Assembly (NCBI GenBank): GCA_001873065.1
Contig: MNYM01000005.1
Span: 1 to 64,000 of the forward strand
Origin: Flavobacteriaceae bacterium CG2_30_31_66
GTDB taxonomy: Bacteria; Bacteroidota; Bacteroidia; Flavobacteriales; Flavobacteriaceae
Direction: 5' to 3'
DNA: 64,000 nt
Shown here: positions 25,725-35,976 of the stretch, one piece after another
How the letters are laid out: each line of letters opens with the position of its first letter
Numbering within the stretch: the first letter of the stretch is position 1
The notes under the pieces: model-generated
What the model saw: only the letters and a program-made list of their open reading frames with translations
The model's database searches: none
Told to the model about the DNA's origin: nothing
Made by a program: the position numbers and the translations under genes

Positions 25725-27605
25725 ATGTTCGAAATTTCTGAACTAAAAGAAAAAACGCTTGCTGACTTGCAAGTAATTGCAAAATCTATTGGACTATCTA
25801 AAATTAGTCAAATAAAAAAATTAGACTTAGTGTATCAAATTCTTGACATTCAGGCTGCAAAACCTGTAAGCAGCGTTCAAGAAAATATTGAAGTCAACCC
25901 TCAAAAGACTGATAAACCCAAAAGAAAAAGGCTTGTAAAAAACACTGCAAATGACGTTGTAAAAGAAGCATCAATTGTAGAAACTCCAAAAATGGAAGTC
26001 GAAAAAGTTTCTGCAAAAGCACCTACTGAAGAAATCACTGAACGTGTTGAAAAAGTAACTAATTCTCAAAATAAAGTAGAGAAAAAACCTGTTGAAAATC
26101 AAAACAGAAATCAACCAAAAATTGGAAATCAGCAAAATCCAAATCAGCAAAAAGCTGTGTTGCCAAATCCAAATCAGCAGAAAAGAAATGAACCAAACGG
26201 AAATCAGCAAAATGCTTCGCAACCAATTGGAAATCAGCTAAATGTACCAAAGAAAAACCCTAATCAACAACACAAAAATCAAGCTACAGCCAATCAACAA
26301 ATTGCCATACAATTAGACGAAAATCAACCTGCTGAAAATCAACAAAACATTCAACAGCCAACTAATAATCAAGCAAATAACAATCAACAAAATAAAAATA
26401 AAGCAAACGAAAACAATCCAAACAACACCAAAAATAACATTCCAAAAGGGCATAAAAACGGCAATAGATATAAAGATCCAGATTTTGAATTTGACGGAAT
26501 AATAGAAAGTGAAGGCGTTCTTGAAATGATGCCTGATGGTTATGGATTTTTACGTTCGTCTGATTATAACTATTTGTCATCTCCTGATGACATTTATGTT
26601 TCGCAATCTCAGATAAAATTATTCGGCCTAAAAACTGGTGATACTGTGAAAGGAATTGTGAGACCTCCAAAAGAGGGTGAAAAATATTTTCCTTTGATAC
26701 GTGTTTCAAAAATCAACGGATTGAATCCAAATATTGTAAGAGACCGTGTTTCTTTTGAACATTTAACGCCATTGTTTCCCCAGGAAAAATTTAATCTTGC
26801 TCAAAGAGGAAGTTCATTATCAACAAGAATTATTGATTTATTTTCTCCAATTGGAAAAGGCCAACGTGGAATGATTGTCGCACAACCAAAAACAGGAAAA
26901 ACAATGCTTTTGAAAGACATTGCCAACGCAATTGCTTCAAATCATCCAGAGGTGTATCAAATTGTTTTATTGATTGATGAACGACCTGAAGAGGTTACTG
27001 ACATGCAAAGAAGTGTTCGTGGAGAAGTCGTAGCTTCAACATTTGATGAGCCTGCTGAAAAACACGTTCGCGTGGCAAATATTGTGTTGGAAAAAGCAAA
27101 AAGATTGGTTGAATGTGGTCATGATGTGGTCATACTTTTAGATTCAATTACACGTTTGGCAAGAGCTTACAATACTGTTGCACCAGCTTCTGGGAAAATA
27201 TTATCTGGAGGTATTGATGCCAATGCGTTGCACAAACCAAAACGTTTTTTTGGAGCCGCAAGAAACATTGAAGGCGGAGGTTCATTGACAATAATTGCAA
27301 CTGCGCTTACAGAAACTGGTTCAAAAATGGACGAAGTAATTTTCGAAGAATTTAAAGGAACAGGAAATATGGAATTGCAATTAGATAGAAATATTTCAAA
27401 CAGACGAATTTATCCTGCGATTGATTTGATCAAATCATCCACAAGAAGAGATGATTTATTGTTAGATGAAAAAACAGTCCATAGAATGTGGGTTTTGCGA
27501 AAATATTTGGCTGATATGAACCCCATTGAAGCTATGGAATTTATCAATGACAAAATTAAATTCTCTAAAAATAATGATGAGTTTTTGATTTCAATGAATG
27601 GATAA
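25725..27605 (+). CDS. rho: Transcription termination factor Rho with N/Q-rich insertion
   Basis: 626 residues, about 200 more than E. coli Rho. Residues 1-45 are the Rho N-terminal helical domain ([19 protein letters not shown]). Then comes a Lys/Glu-rich linker and, from about 118 to 245, a low-complexity segment of N, Q, P and K (repeated 'NPNQQ', 'GNQQN', 'ENQP'). The RNA-binding cold-shock domain follows ([18 protein letters not shown] near 262), then the ATPase with Walker [12 protein letters not shown], Walker [17 protein letters not shown] and Q/R-loop regions. A Rho insertion of this sort in Bacteroides thetaiotaomicron is reported to drive phase separation. It runs into a strong terminator. 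Confidence 0.97.
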   Translation: MFEISELKEKTLADLQVIAKSIGLSKISQIKKLDLVYQILDIQAAKPVSSVQENIEVNPQKTDKPKRKRLVKNTANDVVKEASIVETPKMEVEKVSAKAPTEEITERVEKVTNSQNKVEKKPVENQNRNQPKIGNQQNPNQQKAVLPNPNQQKRNEPNGNQQNASQPIGNQLNVPKKNPNQQHKNQATANQQIAIQLDENQPAENQQNIQQPTNNQANNNQQNKNKANENNPNNTKNNIPKGHKNGNRYKDPDFEFDGIIESEGVLEMMPDGYGFLRSSDYNYLSSPDDIYVSQSQIKLFGLKTGDTVKGIVRPPKEGEKYFPLIRVSKINGLNPNIVRDRVSFEHLTPLFPQEKFNLAQRGSSLSTRIIDLFSPIGKGQRGMIVAQPKTGKTMLLKDIANAIASNHPEVYQIVLLIDERPEEVTDMQRSVRGEVVASTFDEPAEKHVRVANIVLEKAKRLVECGHDVVILLDSITRLARAYNTVAPASGKILSGGIDANALHKPKRFFGAARNIEGGGSLTIIATALTETGSKMDEVIFEEFKGTGNMELQLDRNISNRRIYPAIDLIKSSTRRDDLLLDEKTVHRMWVLRKYLADMNPIEAMEFINDKIKFSKNNDEFLISMNG

Positions 27606-27622
27606 AAATCTTTTTCCTAAAT

Positions 27623-27662
27623 AAAAAAAGTCCGTTTAAAAGATTTTAAACGGACTTTTTTT
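27623..27662. terminator. Bidirectional hairpin terminator between rho and the hybrid kinase
   Basis: 18-bp stem (arm core AGTCCGTTTAAA) with loop AGAT and flanking A and T runs, so it can stop transcription from both sides. The core closely resembles the terminator at 50145-50184. Confidence 0.9.
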
Positions 27663-27676
27663 ATGAATTTAAATTT

Positions 27677-30600
27677 TTAATGTTCTACCCAAAAGGAAAT
27701 TTTATGAAGAAATTGTTCCTCTTCAAATGGTTTTGATAAATAATCAGACATTCCTGCTTCAAGACATTTTTCTTTTTCTCCTTTGATGGCATTTGCGGTT
27801 AAAGCTATGATTGGAATATTTAATTTTAACTCTTCTCTGATGGCTTTAGTTGCCATTATACCATTCAAAACAGGCATTTGAATATCCATTAAAACCAAAT
27901 CACATTCGTTATTTTTTAAAAAATTAATAGCTTCTAACCCGTCACCTGCCTCAGCAAATTGAACTTCGTATTCTTTTAAAATAAATGTTGCCACCATTCT
28001 GTTTAATAAATTATCATCAACCACCAATATTTTTTTCCCTTTTAAATTTTTTACAGATATAAATTGATTGTCTTTTTTTGGAAGATCTTTTGCTGTGCCT
28101 TTTTCGAATCTTATTCGAATCATCATTTCAGTGCCTTTATTTTTCTCACTTTCTACAATGATTTTTCCGTTCATATTGTCGAGAAGCGATTTTGTAATGC
28201 TCATTCCAAGACCAGTTCCTCCATAATTTTTAGCAATTGTTTTATATTCTTGACTGAATTTTTGAAATAAATTGTTTAAGAATTCTTTTTCCATTCCAAT
28301 GCCAGTATCAACAACTTTTATTTCGATTTCTTGGTGTGATTTTTCATCTTTTAAAACACTACAACTTATTTTTACACCACCAACTGCCGTAAATTTTATA
28401 GCATTTGAGATAACATTTAACAAAATTTGATTAATACGAAAAGGATCGCCCAAAAGAATAGGATGAATTTTAGAATCAAAAAAAGTATTGATCAACTCGA
28501 TTCCCTTTTCTTCAGCTTTGTGCATCATCACTTGTAGAGCCCTTTTAATGACAATTTTTAGTTCAAAACCGATTTTTTCAATAGACAATTTTCCAGCTTC
28601 TAATTTGGCAAGGTCTAAAACATCATTGATAATTACGAGCAGGTTTTCAGAAGCGTTTGTAATATTATCCAAATAACTTTTTTGTTCTTCGGTCAATTTT
28701 GATTTTGATAATTGACGACTCATTCCCATGATTGCGTTCATTGGAGTTCTAATTTCATGGCTCATATTTGCCAAAAAATTGTGTTTCGCATTTGCCAATT
28801 CTTCAGTTACTTTTTTGGCTTTTTTTAATTCTTTTTCAACCAAAATACGTTTAGAAATATCTACGGCAAAACCAATTACATAGGGTTCTTTTCCTAGTTC
28901 TTCTTTGAGATAATTGTTATAAAGCGTATAAACAATATGACCGTCTTTGTGCAAAACTCTGAAAATTCCTGTCGCTTCTTTTTTAATTTTTATTTTATCT
29001 AAATAGTTGATATTAAATACTTTTTTATCTTCTTCAATCATAAAATCAGTCAAATAATGACCAATAAATTCCTCATCAGTATAACCAAATATTTTTTTAA
29101 TCATTGGATTGGCATTTAAAAATTTGCCATCCATATCATGAGTTGTGATGATTGCCAAACTATTATCAATAATTTCTTTGTATTTCTTTTCGCTGTCTTC
29201 TTTTTGTTGTTGAATTAATTTTATGTCTGTGATATCAACACCATAACCAATAACCAAATCTACTTCGTTTTGATTATTTAATAATGGATACATATTTCTG
29301 AGAATAAATTTACTAGTTCCATCGAGCTGTTTTAGCTCTTCTTCCCAACTTTTTAATTGTTTCGATTGGATGATATCGTTGAATAATTTTCTTCTTTTTT
29401 CAAAAATTAAAGGTGATTTTCCACGCATTTGAATGTAATCTTCATCTCGTTTTCCAATAATCCAATTTCGTGTCTCTGCGTCTTTAATTCCTGTTGGATT
29501 AACGTATAAATAATGATGTTCTTTATCAAAAACAGCAATATCAGAAGGAATATTGTCTAAAATTTTCTCGTAGAAAATTCGCAAATCTTCCATTTTTTTA
29601 TTAGCTGTAATTTTTTCTGTAATATCAGAATACATCCACAAGTGACCTTCATAATTGCCTTCATTCCATATTGGAATAAAACTTCTCTCTAAAATATTGC
29701 CATTGATAAGCGTTAATTGTTCTCCAATAACGAGCGATTTATTTTTGATTAAAGCATTAATATTATTTTCAAAATTTTCAGGATCACTGAATAAATGTTT
29801 TGATTCTTGCGCCATTTTTGAAAAATCGAAACCAATCATTTGCTCCGGAGTTATTGGGATATTGAACATTTCGCAGAAACGATCGTTCACAAATTCAATT
29901 TTTTGAGAATCGTTTTCGAGTAGAATGCCACTTTGAAGATTAGAAATTAGCGAATACATTCTACTTGATGCCGCTTTGATTTTTTCTTGGGATTGTTTTT
30001 CGAGTGTAATGTCTTCTTCGATAGCGAAAAAATTGGTTAAATTTCCTTTACTATCAAAAATTGGTTGCCCATTAATTCGCAACCAATACATTTCTCCAGA
30101 CTTTTTATAATTTAATATTTCACATGTAAAGGGTTCGCATTTTTTTATTTGCGCCTTCATGTATTGAACCGTTTCCTTGTTGGTATCTTTTCCTTGCAGA
30201 AAAAATCCAGGTCTTATTCCTTTCACCTCCTCAAGAGAAAACCCTGTCAATTTTTCAAAAGATTTGTTTACCCAATCAATATTTCCATCAGCATTTGTGA
30301 TAATGACTGCATTCATTGTTTGTTGAACAATGAGCGATAATTTTTCAAGTTCTTTCTGATTTATTTTTTGTTGGGTAATGTCTCTACCATAAATATTGAT
30401 ATATCCATCTTGTGGCATTGCAACGCAATCAAAAGAATAGTCGATTTTGTTAGAGCCTGCTTCAAAACTCCATCGTTTTGATTCTTTGTCAATACCCTCA
30501 ACTATATGTTTAAAAAAAATATCGTTCCTGAAGGTTTTTCCATCATAATCTATAAAATCTAGATTAGATGCTGCAGGATTGTTTTGCAAAACATCACCTT

Positions 30601-31159
30601 CATAATTGATTCTTATATTAGGATCAGGATTTTGTTTTGGAAAAAGTGCAATATTGTAAAGGTCATTATTTTTTTGTTCTAATTCTTCAACATATTTGCT
30701 TTTTGAATCAAGTAAAGCTTTTAAATCATGATTGTTTATCTCAGCATTTTTCAGTAAACTTAAAAGATTTACATGAAAATTAGTTTTTAAGAAATTGTCA
30801 TCAGCAATGGTTTGATTTTTAAAATATTCAAAAGTGTCAAATATTGGGGAACCTAGAAAAAGCATTTCATCTGATTGCTCCATGAATTCAAACTGACCAC
30901 GAAATTGAATTTTAGCATTAACAATAGATTTGATAAAAACCAACTGACTTTGTAATTGAAATAATTCGGCAAAAGTTTGAAATCCTTTGGAAAAAGACGA
31001 AACCGAAAAAATATTTTGAAAACTTATTCCTGTTTTAAAATCTCCAAATTTTAAAATTGATTTTCCCAAATCAGTAATAATCAAATCTCTATTAATTTTG
31101 ATGAAAAAAGGGAAAATCCTTTCGAACTGTTGGCTATTAAAATAGAAATGATTCGACAT
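27677..31159 (-). CDS. Multi-PAS hybrid histidine kinase with HNOBA-like N-terminus
   Basis: 1160 residues, cytosolic (no membrane segment or signal peptide). Residues about 1-150 resemble the H-NOX-associated (HNOBA) domain: FPFFIKINRDLIITDLGKSI, GISFQNIFSV, IQFRGQFEFM and FLGSPIFDTF. Then about five PAS/PAC modules (near 170-265, 275-390, 400-515, 535-650, 660-775), a HisKA domain with NMSHEIRTPMN near residue 800, an HATPase domain (NQILLNVISNAIKF, GTGLGMSI) and a C-terminal receiver (VLMDIQMPVLNG near residue 1090, SKPF). A hybrid kinase of this form needs an Hpt partner; one is encoded at 35165. It lies 54 nt after the FIST gene, in the same direction. Confidence 0.93.
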   Translation of the reverse strand: MSNHFYFNSQQFERIFPFFIKINRDLIITDLGKSILKFGDFKTGISFQNIFSVSSFSKGFQTFAELFQLQSQLVFIKSIVNAKIQFRGQFEFMEQSDEMLFLGSPIFDTFEYFKNQTIADDNFLKTNFHVNLLSLLKNAEINNHDLKALLDSKSKYVEELEQKNNDLYNIALFPKQNPDPNIRINYEGDVLQNNPAASNLDFIDYDGKTFRNDIFFKHIVEGIDKESKRWSFEAGSNKIDYSFDCVAMPQDGYINIYGRDITQQKINQKELEKLSLIVQQTMNAVIITNADGNIDWVNKSFEKLTGFSLEEVKGIRPGFFLQGKDTNKETVQYMKAQIKKCEPFTCEILNYKKSGEMYWLRINGQPIFDSKGNLTNFFAIEEDITLEKQSQEKIKAASSRMYSLISNLQSGILLENDSQKIEFVNDRFCEMFNIPITPEQMIGFDFSKMAQESKHLFSDPENFENNINALIKNKSLVIGEQLTLINGNILERSFIPIWNEGNYEGHLWMYSDITEKITANKKMEDLRIFYEKILDNIPSDIAVFDKEHHYLYVNPTGIKDAETRNWIIGKRDEDYIQMRGKSPLIFEKRRKLFNDIIQSKQLKSWEEELKQLDGTSKFILRNMYPLLNNQNEVDLVIGYGVDITDIKLIQQQKEDSEKKYKEIIDNSLAIITTHDMDGKFLNANPMIKKIFGYTDEEFIGHYLTDFMIEEDKKVFNINYLDKIKIKKEATGIFRVLHKDGHIVYTLYNNYLKEELGKEPYVIGFAVDISKRILVEKELKKAKKVTEELANAKHNFLANMSHEIRTPMNAIMGMSRQLSKSKLTEEQKSYLDNITNASENLLVIINDVLDLAKLEAGKLSIEKIGFELKIVIKRALQVMMHKAEEKGIELINTFFDSKIHPILLGDPFRINQILLNVISNAIKFTAVGGVKISCSVLKDEKSHQEIEIKVVDTGIGMEKEFLNNLFQKFSQEYKTIAKNYGGTGLGMSITKSLLDNMNGKIIVESEKNKGTEMMIRIRFEKGTAKDLPKKDNQFISVKNLKGKKILVVDDNLLNRMVATFILKEYEVQFAEAGDGLEAINFLKNNECDLVLMDIQMPVLNGIMATKAIREELKLNIPIIALTANAIKGEKEKCLEAGMSDYLSKPFEEEQFLHKISFWVEH

Positions 31160-31213
31160 GTTTTAACAATTTACTTTGACCAATAAATAAGTTTTTTTAT
31201 TTTAATTTTTATA

Positions 31214-32353
31214 TTAATCTTCATAAAATGAAGTAATAGTCATGGTTTGGTTGTGCAATTGGCAACTTCCACCATCATTAAAAGGAGAAATTTCTCCATA
31301 AGAATAAAATCCTGCTAGCAGAGTTTCGTCATTAAAAGAGCTACTTACAGCGGCTACTTCTTCGGAAGTTTGAGAACCAAGAATAAGTTTTCTTCCAACA
31401 CAACTTATCAATAATGAAAAAACAGGTTTGTCATGACGATTTATAGTAGTTTGGATTGCTGCACCCGAAGCTGCTTCTTTTATGTTTTTAAAGTTAGCCT
31501 TCATAAATCTTACTTCAGATCCTACAGGAACGTCACCAGCAAAAGTCATGGTTTTGTCTTCTTCATTTATAGACAATATTGTGCGCACAATAGGTTTTGT
31601 AGCTCCAGGAATAATCACTGATAATGGATATAAAAGTGCAGCGCCAGGAAGATTTTTAGACTCAGAACCTAAATATTTTTTATACAACTCTAAGGCATTT
31701 TGCCCTTCTAACTCGTACAAAACATTCCCAGATGAATTGGTGACTCTTTTTTCTAAACCAAAAATATCCCAACCACCTTGAGAACCATTGGTTACTATCA
31801 AGTTTTTTCCATAAAATCCAATTGCAATAATTTCCCCTTCTTTTGGCTGCTCATTTAAACCTAATAAAGTAGATTTAAAATCTGTTCCATCACCGGCAAG
31901 ACCACCAGTTACCAAAATATTTTTATCAATTTGAGTTGATAATCCTTTCACAAGTTCACTTCCGTTTACCATACTTCCATCTGAAAAAATCATCACATAA
32001 GTCAGATTTTCTTTTGGAATTTTTTTTGCCAAACCTATAGCCGCACTATAACTATTACTGTAATCTTTGACATTTACTCTTGAGGTTTCAATAGCTGTTT
32101 TTTGAAAATCAAAGGCAACAGCTATTAATGATTCATTAAAAACACTGTCTTGATAAATTTCTCCTGCAGTACTGCAAAAAGCGATTTGTGAAGTTGGAAA
32201 TTTTGATTGAACTGTTGCATAAATATTATCGACTCGCAACATTGAGTTGGAACCAAAACACAACACCAAGTTTACTGAGTTTTCGTCAACTAATTGACTT
32301 TTTGAATGTTTAGACCATTTGTTCTCTAAAAAATGGTAAAGAGCTGTCTTCAT
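31214..32353 (-). CDS. FIST domain protein (NosP-like candidate sensor)
   Basis: 379 residues. FIST N domain at about 25-215 (FCSTAGEIY, MIFSDGSMVNGSELV, TGGLAGDGTDF) and FIST C domain at about 220-370, ending in the characteristic GFYSYGEISP ... CQLHNQTMTITSF. FIST domains bind small ligands; the subgroup named NosP binds haem and nitric oxide and is encoded next to the hybrid kinase NahK in Pseudomonas aeruginosa. Here too the gene sits 54 nt upstream of a multi-PAS hybrid kinase. Haem binding cannot be shown from sequence; another ligand is possible. Confidence 0.92.
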   Translation of the reverse strand: MKTALYHFLENKWSKHSKSQLVDENSVNLVLCFGSNSMLRVDNIYATVQSKFPTSQIAFCSTAGEIYQDSVFNESLIAVAFDFQKTAIETSRVNVKDYSNSYSAAIGLAKKIPKENLTYVMIFSDGSMVNGSELVKGLSTQIDKNILVTGGLAGDGTDFKSTLLGLNEQPKEGEIIAIGFYGKNLIVTNGSQGGWDIFGLEKRVTNSSGNVLYELEGQNALELYKKYLGSESKNLPGAALLYPLSVIIPGATKPIVRTILSINEEDKTMTFAGDVPVGSEVRFMKANFKNIKEAASGAAIQTTINRHDKPVFSLLISCVGRKLILGSQTSEEVAAVSSSFNDETLLAGFYSYGEISPFNDGGSCQLHNQTMTITSFYED

Positions 32354-32787
32354 GAAATTATATAATAAGGTCTTAATAATTGAAAACTCAAATTTTATTT
32401 AAAATCTAACGAAAAAATAAGGTACTTAAAAAATAATTTGTTGCGTTTAAAAATTTTTTTTCACTTCAAAAAAAATTTCAAAAAGTAGTAAACTTGGGGA
32501 AATATTTATCGATATGACAAAAAAATAACTATATAAATTATTTTTCAATAACCAATGCAAGATAAACAATATTTTTAAAATTAAATAGCTTTTACTTTTC
32601 ATATTTTTAACGTTATTTTTATGAATCGCTATTAAAAAAATAACTTTTGAAAAAAAATCATCATAAGTGTTTTACACCAAAAAAAGAAACAATAGAAAAT
32701 GAATAAACTTTGAAAAAAAAATATTAAGAAATATCTAAGAAATATATTGTATATTTATGCTTGAAATTAACCTTAAAAGAATTTATA
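32354..32787. other. 434-nt intergenic region between the FIST and ugd genes
   Basis: Strongly AT-rich and without a credible gene. It must contain the promoters of the leftward FIST-kinase pair and the rightward polysaccharide operon. No perfect TAnnTTTG-plus-TTTG pair is visible; the nearest candidate for the operon is TATATTTA near 32749, and for FIST a TAAAATTTG with one extra base. A short palindrome GTGTTTTACAC lies in the 32,670s. The imperfect boxes could mean activator dependence or another sigma factor. Confidence 0.5.
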
Positions 32788-34116
32788 ATGAAAGTTACAA
32801 TCGTTGGAAGTGGATATGTAGGACTTGTTACAGGTGCTTGTTTTTCTGAAGTTGGTATTGATGTTATTTGTGTTGACATTGATGCAAAAAAAATTGAAAA
32901 TTTAAATAACGGCATTATACCTATTTACGAACCTGGTCTTGAGGAGATGATCATCCGTAATATGAAAAAAGGACGTTTGAATTTTACGACCAATATTTCT
33001 GGTGCTGTGAAAGAATCGGAAGTGGTTTTTATCTCAGTAGGAACTCCACCAGATGAAGATGGAAGTGCTGATTTAAAATATGTATTAGCAGTTGCAAGAG
33101 AATGTGGTAAAAATATGGACGATTACCTATTAATAGTCACAAAAAGCACGGTTCCTGTTGGTACTTCAATAAAAGTAAAAAAAGCGATTCAAGAAGAACT
33201 AGACAAGCGAAATGTTGATATCCCATTTGATGTTGCTTCTAATCCTGAGTTTTTGAAAGAAGGTGCTGCCATCGCAGACTTTTTAAAACCTGACAGAATT
33301 GTGATAGGTCTTGATTCGCCGAGAGCCGAGGACTTAATGAGAAGTTTATACAAACCATTTACTATGAATGGTCATCCAGTTATTTTTATGGACATTGTTT
33401 CTGCTGAAATGACAAAATATGCCGCAAACGCAATGCTTGCGACAAAAATTAGTTTTATCAATGACATTGCCAATCTTTGCGAAATAGTTGGCGCTGACAT
33501 TAATTGGGTAAGAAAAGGAATTGGCTCTGATACAAGAATTGGTTCTAAATTTATTTATCCAGGCATTGGTTATGGAGGTTCTTGTTTTCCAAAAGATGTT
33601 CAAGCATTGATAAGAACCGGAAATGATTACGATTATCAACTAAGAATCTTGAAAGCTGTTGAAGAAGTTAACAAAGATCAAAAAGAGATTATTTTCAATA
33701 AAATAAATACCTATTTTAAAGGAGATTTAAAAGATAAGACCGTTGCAATTTGGGGACTTTCTTTCAAACCTCAAACTGATGATATGAGAGAAGCACCTGC
33801 ATTAATTGTTATTAAAAGGCTATTAGACGCTGGCGCAAAAGTAAATGTTTATGATCCTGTTGCAATGAAAGAAGCCAAACATCATTTTGGCGAAACTGTT
33901 TCTTATTTTGAAGACCAATATGAAACTTTAATTGATGCTGATTGTTTAGCAATACTTACTGAATGGGCTGAGTTTAAAATTCCAAATTTCAAAATTATTC
34001 ATAAATTATTGAGCAATCCTGTGATTTTTGATGGACGAAATATTTATGACAAAGATGAAATGAAAGACAATGGATTTAATTATCATTGTATTGGTGTTGA
34101 TACATCAAAAAAATAA
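32788..34116 (+). CDS. ugd: UDP-glucose 6-dehydrogenase
   Basis: 442 residues from the ATG at 32788; an in-frame TTG 27 nt upstream is too close to the candidate promoter and adds residues before the Rossmann fold. NAD binding by [11 protein letters not shown]; catalytic Cys in [10 protein letters not shown] near residue 260; substrate loop KSTVPVGTS and the C-terminal UDP-binding domain with [16 protein letters not shown]. It oxidises UDP-glucose to UDP-glucuronate, the substrate of the next gene product. First gene of the polysaccharide operon, 42 nt before uxs. A related nucleotide-sugar specificity (GDP-mannose) is less likely given the neighbour. Confidence 0.94.
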   Translation: MKVTIVGSGYVGLVTGACFSEVGIDVICVDIDAKKIENLNNGIIPIYEPGLEEMIIRNMKKGRLNFTTNISGAVKESEVVFISVGTPPDEDGSADLKYVLAVARECGKNMDDYLLIVTKSTVPVGTSIKVKKAIQEELDKRNVDIPFDVASNPEFLKEGAAIADFLKPDRIVIGLDSPRAEDLMRSLYKPFTMNGHPVIFMDIVSAEMTKYAANAMLATKISFINDIANLCEIVGADINWVRKGIGSDTRIGSKFIYPGIGYGGSCFPKDVQALIRTGNDYDYQLRILKAVEEVNKDQKEIIFNKINTYFKGDLKDKTVAIWGLSFKPQTDDMREAPALIVIKRLLDAGAKVNVYDPVAMKEAKHHFGETVSYFEDQYETLIDADCLAILTEWAEFKIPNFKIIHKLLSNPVIFDGRNIYDKDEMKDNGFNYHCIGVDTSKK

Positions 34117-34158
34117 TTGAACTCAAATAAAATTTAATTACCCAAACTTATAAAAAAT

Positions 34159-35100
34159 ATGAAAACCTCTAAAAAGATTCTTGTTACAGGTGGTGCTGGT
34201 TTTGTTGGCTCACATCTTTGTGAACGATTGTTAAATGAAGGAAATGAAGTGTATTGCCTTGACAATTTTTTCACAGGACAAAAGAAAAATGTATTGCATT
34301 TGTTGGACAATCCTTTTTTCGAATTGATAAGACACGATGTTACAACCCCTTTTTTTATTGAAGCAGACGAAATTTATAACCTTGCATGTCCTGCATCTCC
34401 AATTCATTACCAACACAATCCCATCAAAACAGTAAAAACCTCTGTGATGGGCGCAGTAAATATGCTGGGACTTGCAAAAAGAATCAATGCAAAAATATTG
34501 CAAGCCTCAACAAGTGAAGTTTATGGAGATCCACTTGAGCATCCACAAAAAGAATCTTATTGGGGAAATGTGAACCCAATTGGCGAACGCTCTTGTTACG
34601 ATGAAGGAAAACGCTGTGCAGAAACTTTGTTTATTGATTATCACAAACAAAATAAAGTAAAAATTAAAATCATCAGAATTTTCAATACTTATGGACCAAG
34701 AATGCATCCAAATGACGGAAGAGTTGTTTCTAACTTCATTGTTCAAGCATTAAAAAACCATGATATTACTGTTTATGGCGAAGGCCAACAAACCAGAAGC
34801 TTTCAATATGTTGATGATTTAGTTGAGGGAATGATTAGAATGATGGCTTCACCCAATCATTTTATAGGGCCTGTAAACATGGGAAATCCGAATGAATTCA
34901 CGATTCTTGAATTGGCAGAAAAAGTAATAAAACTTACTGGCTCAAAATCTAAAATCGTTTACAAACCAGCTCCTTCTGATGATCCAATGATGCGTCAACC
35001 AGATATTTCTATTGCAAAAAAAGAATTAGATTGGGCTCCAAAAATAGAATTAGAGGAAGGTTTGATTAAAACTATTGAATTTTTTAAGTCTATCATTTAA
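34159..35100 (+). CDS. uxs: UDP-glucuronate decarboxylase (UDP-xylose synthase)
   Basis: 313 residues, extended SDR family. NAD motif [11 protein letters not shown]; catalytic Tyr-Lys in [12 protein letters not shown], which is the UXS-type active site; [10 protein letters not shown] and [10 protein letters not shown] are also typical. It converts UDP-glucuronate to UDP-xylose with NAD recycling. Following Ugd directly, it implies xylose in the exported polymer. The gene for the Hpt protein begins 64 nt later. Confidence 0.93.
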   Translation: MKTSKKILVTGGAGFVGSHLCERLLNEGNEVYCLDNFFTGQKKNVLHLLDNPFFELIRHDVTTPFFIEADEIYNLACPASPIHYQHNPIKTVKTSVMGAVNMLGLAKRINAKILQASTSEVYGDPLEHPQKESYWGNVNPIGERSCYDEGKRCAETLFIDYHKQNKVKIKIIRIFNTYGPRMHPNDGRVVSNFIVQALKNHDITVYGEGQQTRSFQYVDDLVEGMIRMMASPNHFIGPVNMGNPNEFTILELAEKVIKLTGSKSKIVYKPAPSDDPMMRQPDISIAKKELDWAPKIELEEGLIKTIEFFKSII

Positions 35101-35164
35101 AAAAACTTCAAAAGATTTTTTATCATCAAATAAAAAATTTAAACTTAAAGTAAATCTTAAAAAA

Positions 35165-35527
35165 ATGAGTGATAACATCCCCCAAGAAAAACTGTATGAT
35201 CTTCAAATAATACATCAAATGTGTCGTGGAAACCATGATCAAGTAGAAAAGATGGTAGCGGTTTTTATAATCGAAGTTTCAAAAACTATTGGAGATATTG
35301 AAAGTGCACTTTCAGAAAAAGATTTTTCAAGAATCAAAAATTTAGCTCACAAAGTGAAACCAACACTCAATTATTTTGGTACAGTTTCGCTTGAAAAAGA
35401 AGTTATTGAAGTAGAATCTTTATTGTCTAAAGATTTTAATATCAACGAACTACAATCAAAAATAGCCACAATAAGCGACATTTCAAAAAAGGTAGTTGAC
35501 CAATTAAAATCACATTTTAACTTATAA
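35165..35527 (+). CDS. Hpt domain phosphotransfer protein
   Basis: 120 residues from the ATG at 35165; a TTG at 35075 in the same frame overlaps uxs and is rejected. It is a single Hpt four-helix bundle: the phosphorylatable His62 lies in NLAHKVKPTLNYFG, the position of the HxxK motif. It can pass a phosphoryl group between a hybrid kinase receiver and a downstream receiver. The only hybrid kinase in the window is 4 kb away on the other strand, and a lone receiver is encoded 19 nt downstream. Confidence 0.88.
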   Translation: MSDNIPQEKLYDLQIIHQMCRGNHDQVEKMVAVFIIEVSKTIGDIESALSEKDFSRIKNLAHKVKPTLNYFGTVSLEKEVIEVESLLSKDFNINELQSKIATISDISKKVVDQLKSHFNL

Positions 35528-35546
35528 ATTATAAATCTTTAAATTT

Positions 35547-35933
35547 ATGAAGAAAAAAATATTAATAGTAGATGACGAAAAAAGTATTTGTCTTTTATTA
35601 GAAAATTTTCTGGCACAAGATTATGAAGTTGTCTCATTTAATGATGGTATTGAAGGATTGGTATGGCTTGAAAAAAATCTCCCTGATTTAATTATCAGTG
35701 ATATTCAAATGCCAAATATGGATGGTTATGAGTTTTTGACAAGCGTTCGTCAAAAAGGTTTTACGAAACACACTCCTGTTATCATGTTATCAGGAAAATC
35801 TGAAAGTAAAGAGCGTATAAAATGTTATAGACTTGGTGCGCAAGATTACTTAACGAAACCATTTAATCCTGAAGAACTTGAAGAGTTAGTAAAGAAAAAC
35901 ATGTTTCCAATTCACTTTGCAATAGAATGGTAA
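35547..35933 (+). CDS. Stand-alone receiver domain protein
   Basis: 128 residues, a single complete receiver: acidic pair Asp9-Asp10 in ILIVDDEKS, phospho-acceptor Asp52 in IISDIQMPNMDG, switch Ser in VIMLSGKS and Lys104 in DYLTKPFNP. No output domain, so it acts by protein contact or as a phosphate relay. It lies 19 nt after the Hpt gene and 43 nt before the pseudo-receiver/sugar-transferase gene, so it probably connects them. Confidence 0.92.
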   Translation: MKKKILIVDDEKSICLLLENFLAQDYEVVSFNDGIEGLVWLEKNLPDLIISDIQMPNMDGYEFLTSVRQKGFTKHTPVIMLSGKSESKERIKCYRLGAQDYLTKPFNPEELEELVKKNMFPIHFAIEW

Positions 35934-35976
35934 TGAATTGATAGTCAATTTTTAAAATAACCATACACAAGCTAAA

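Noticed and set aside
26362..26709. 115-codon minus-strand open frame opposite rho
   Set aside because: It arises from the N/Q-rich repeats read backwards; several such frames appear there and none has a start context.
32761..32787. TTG start for ugd
   Set aside because: It would add nine residues before the Rossmann motif and lie next to the candidate promoter; ATG at 32788 gives the usual [12 protein letters not shown] beginning.
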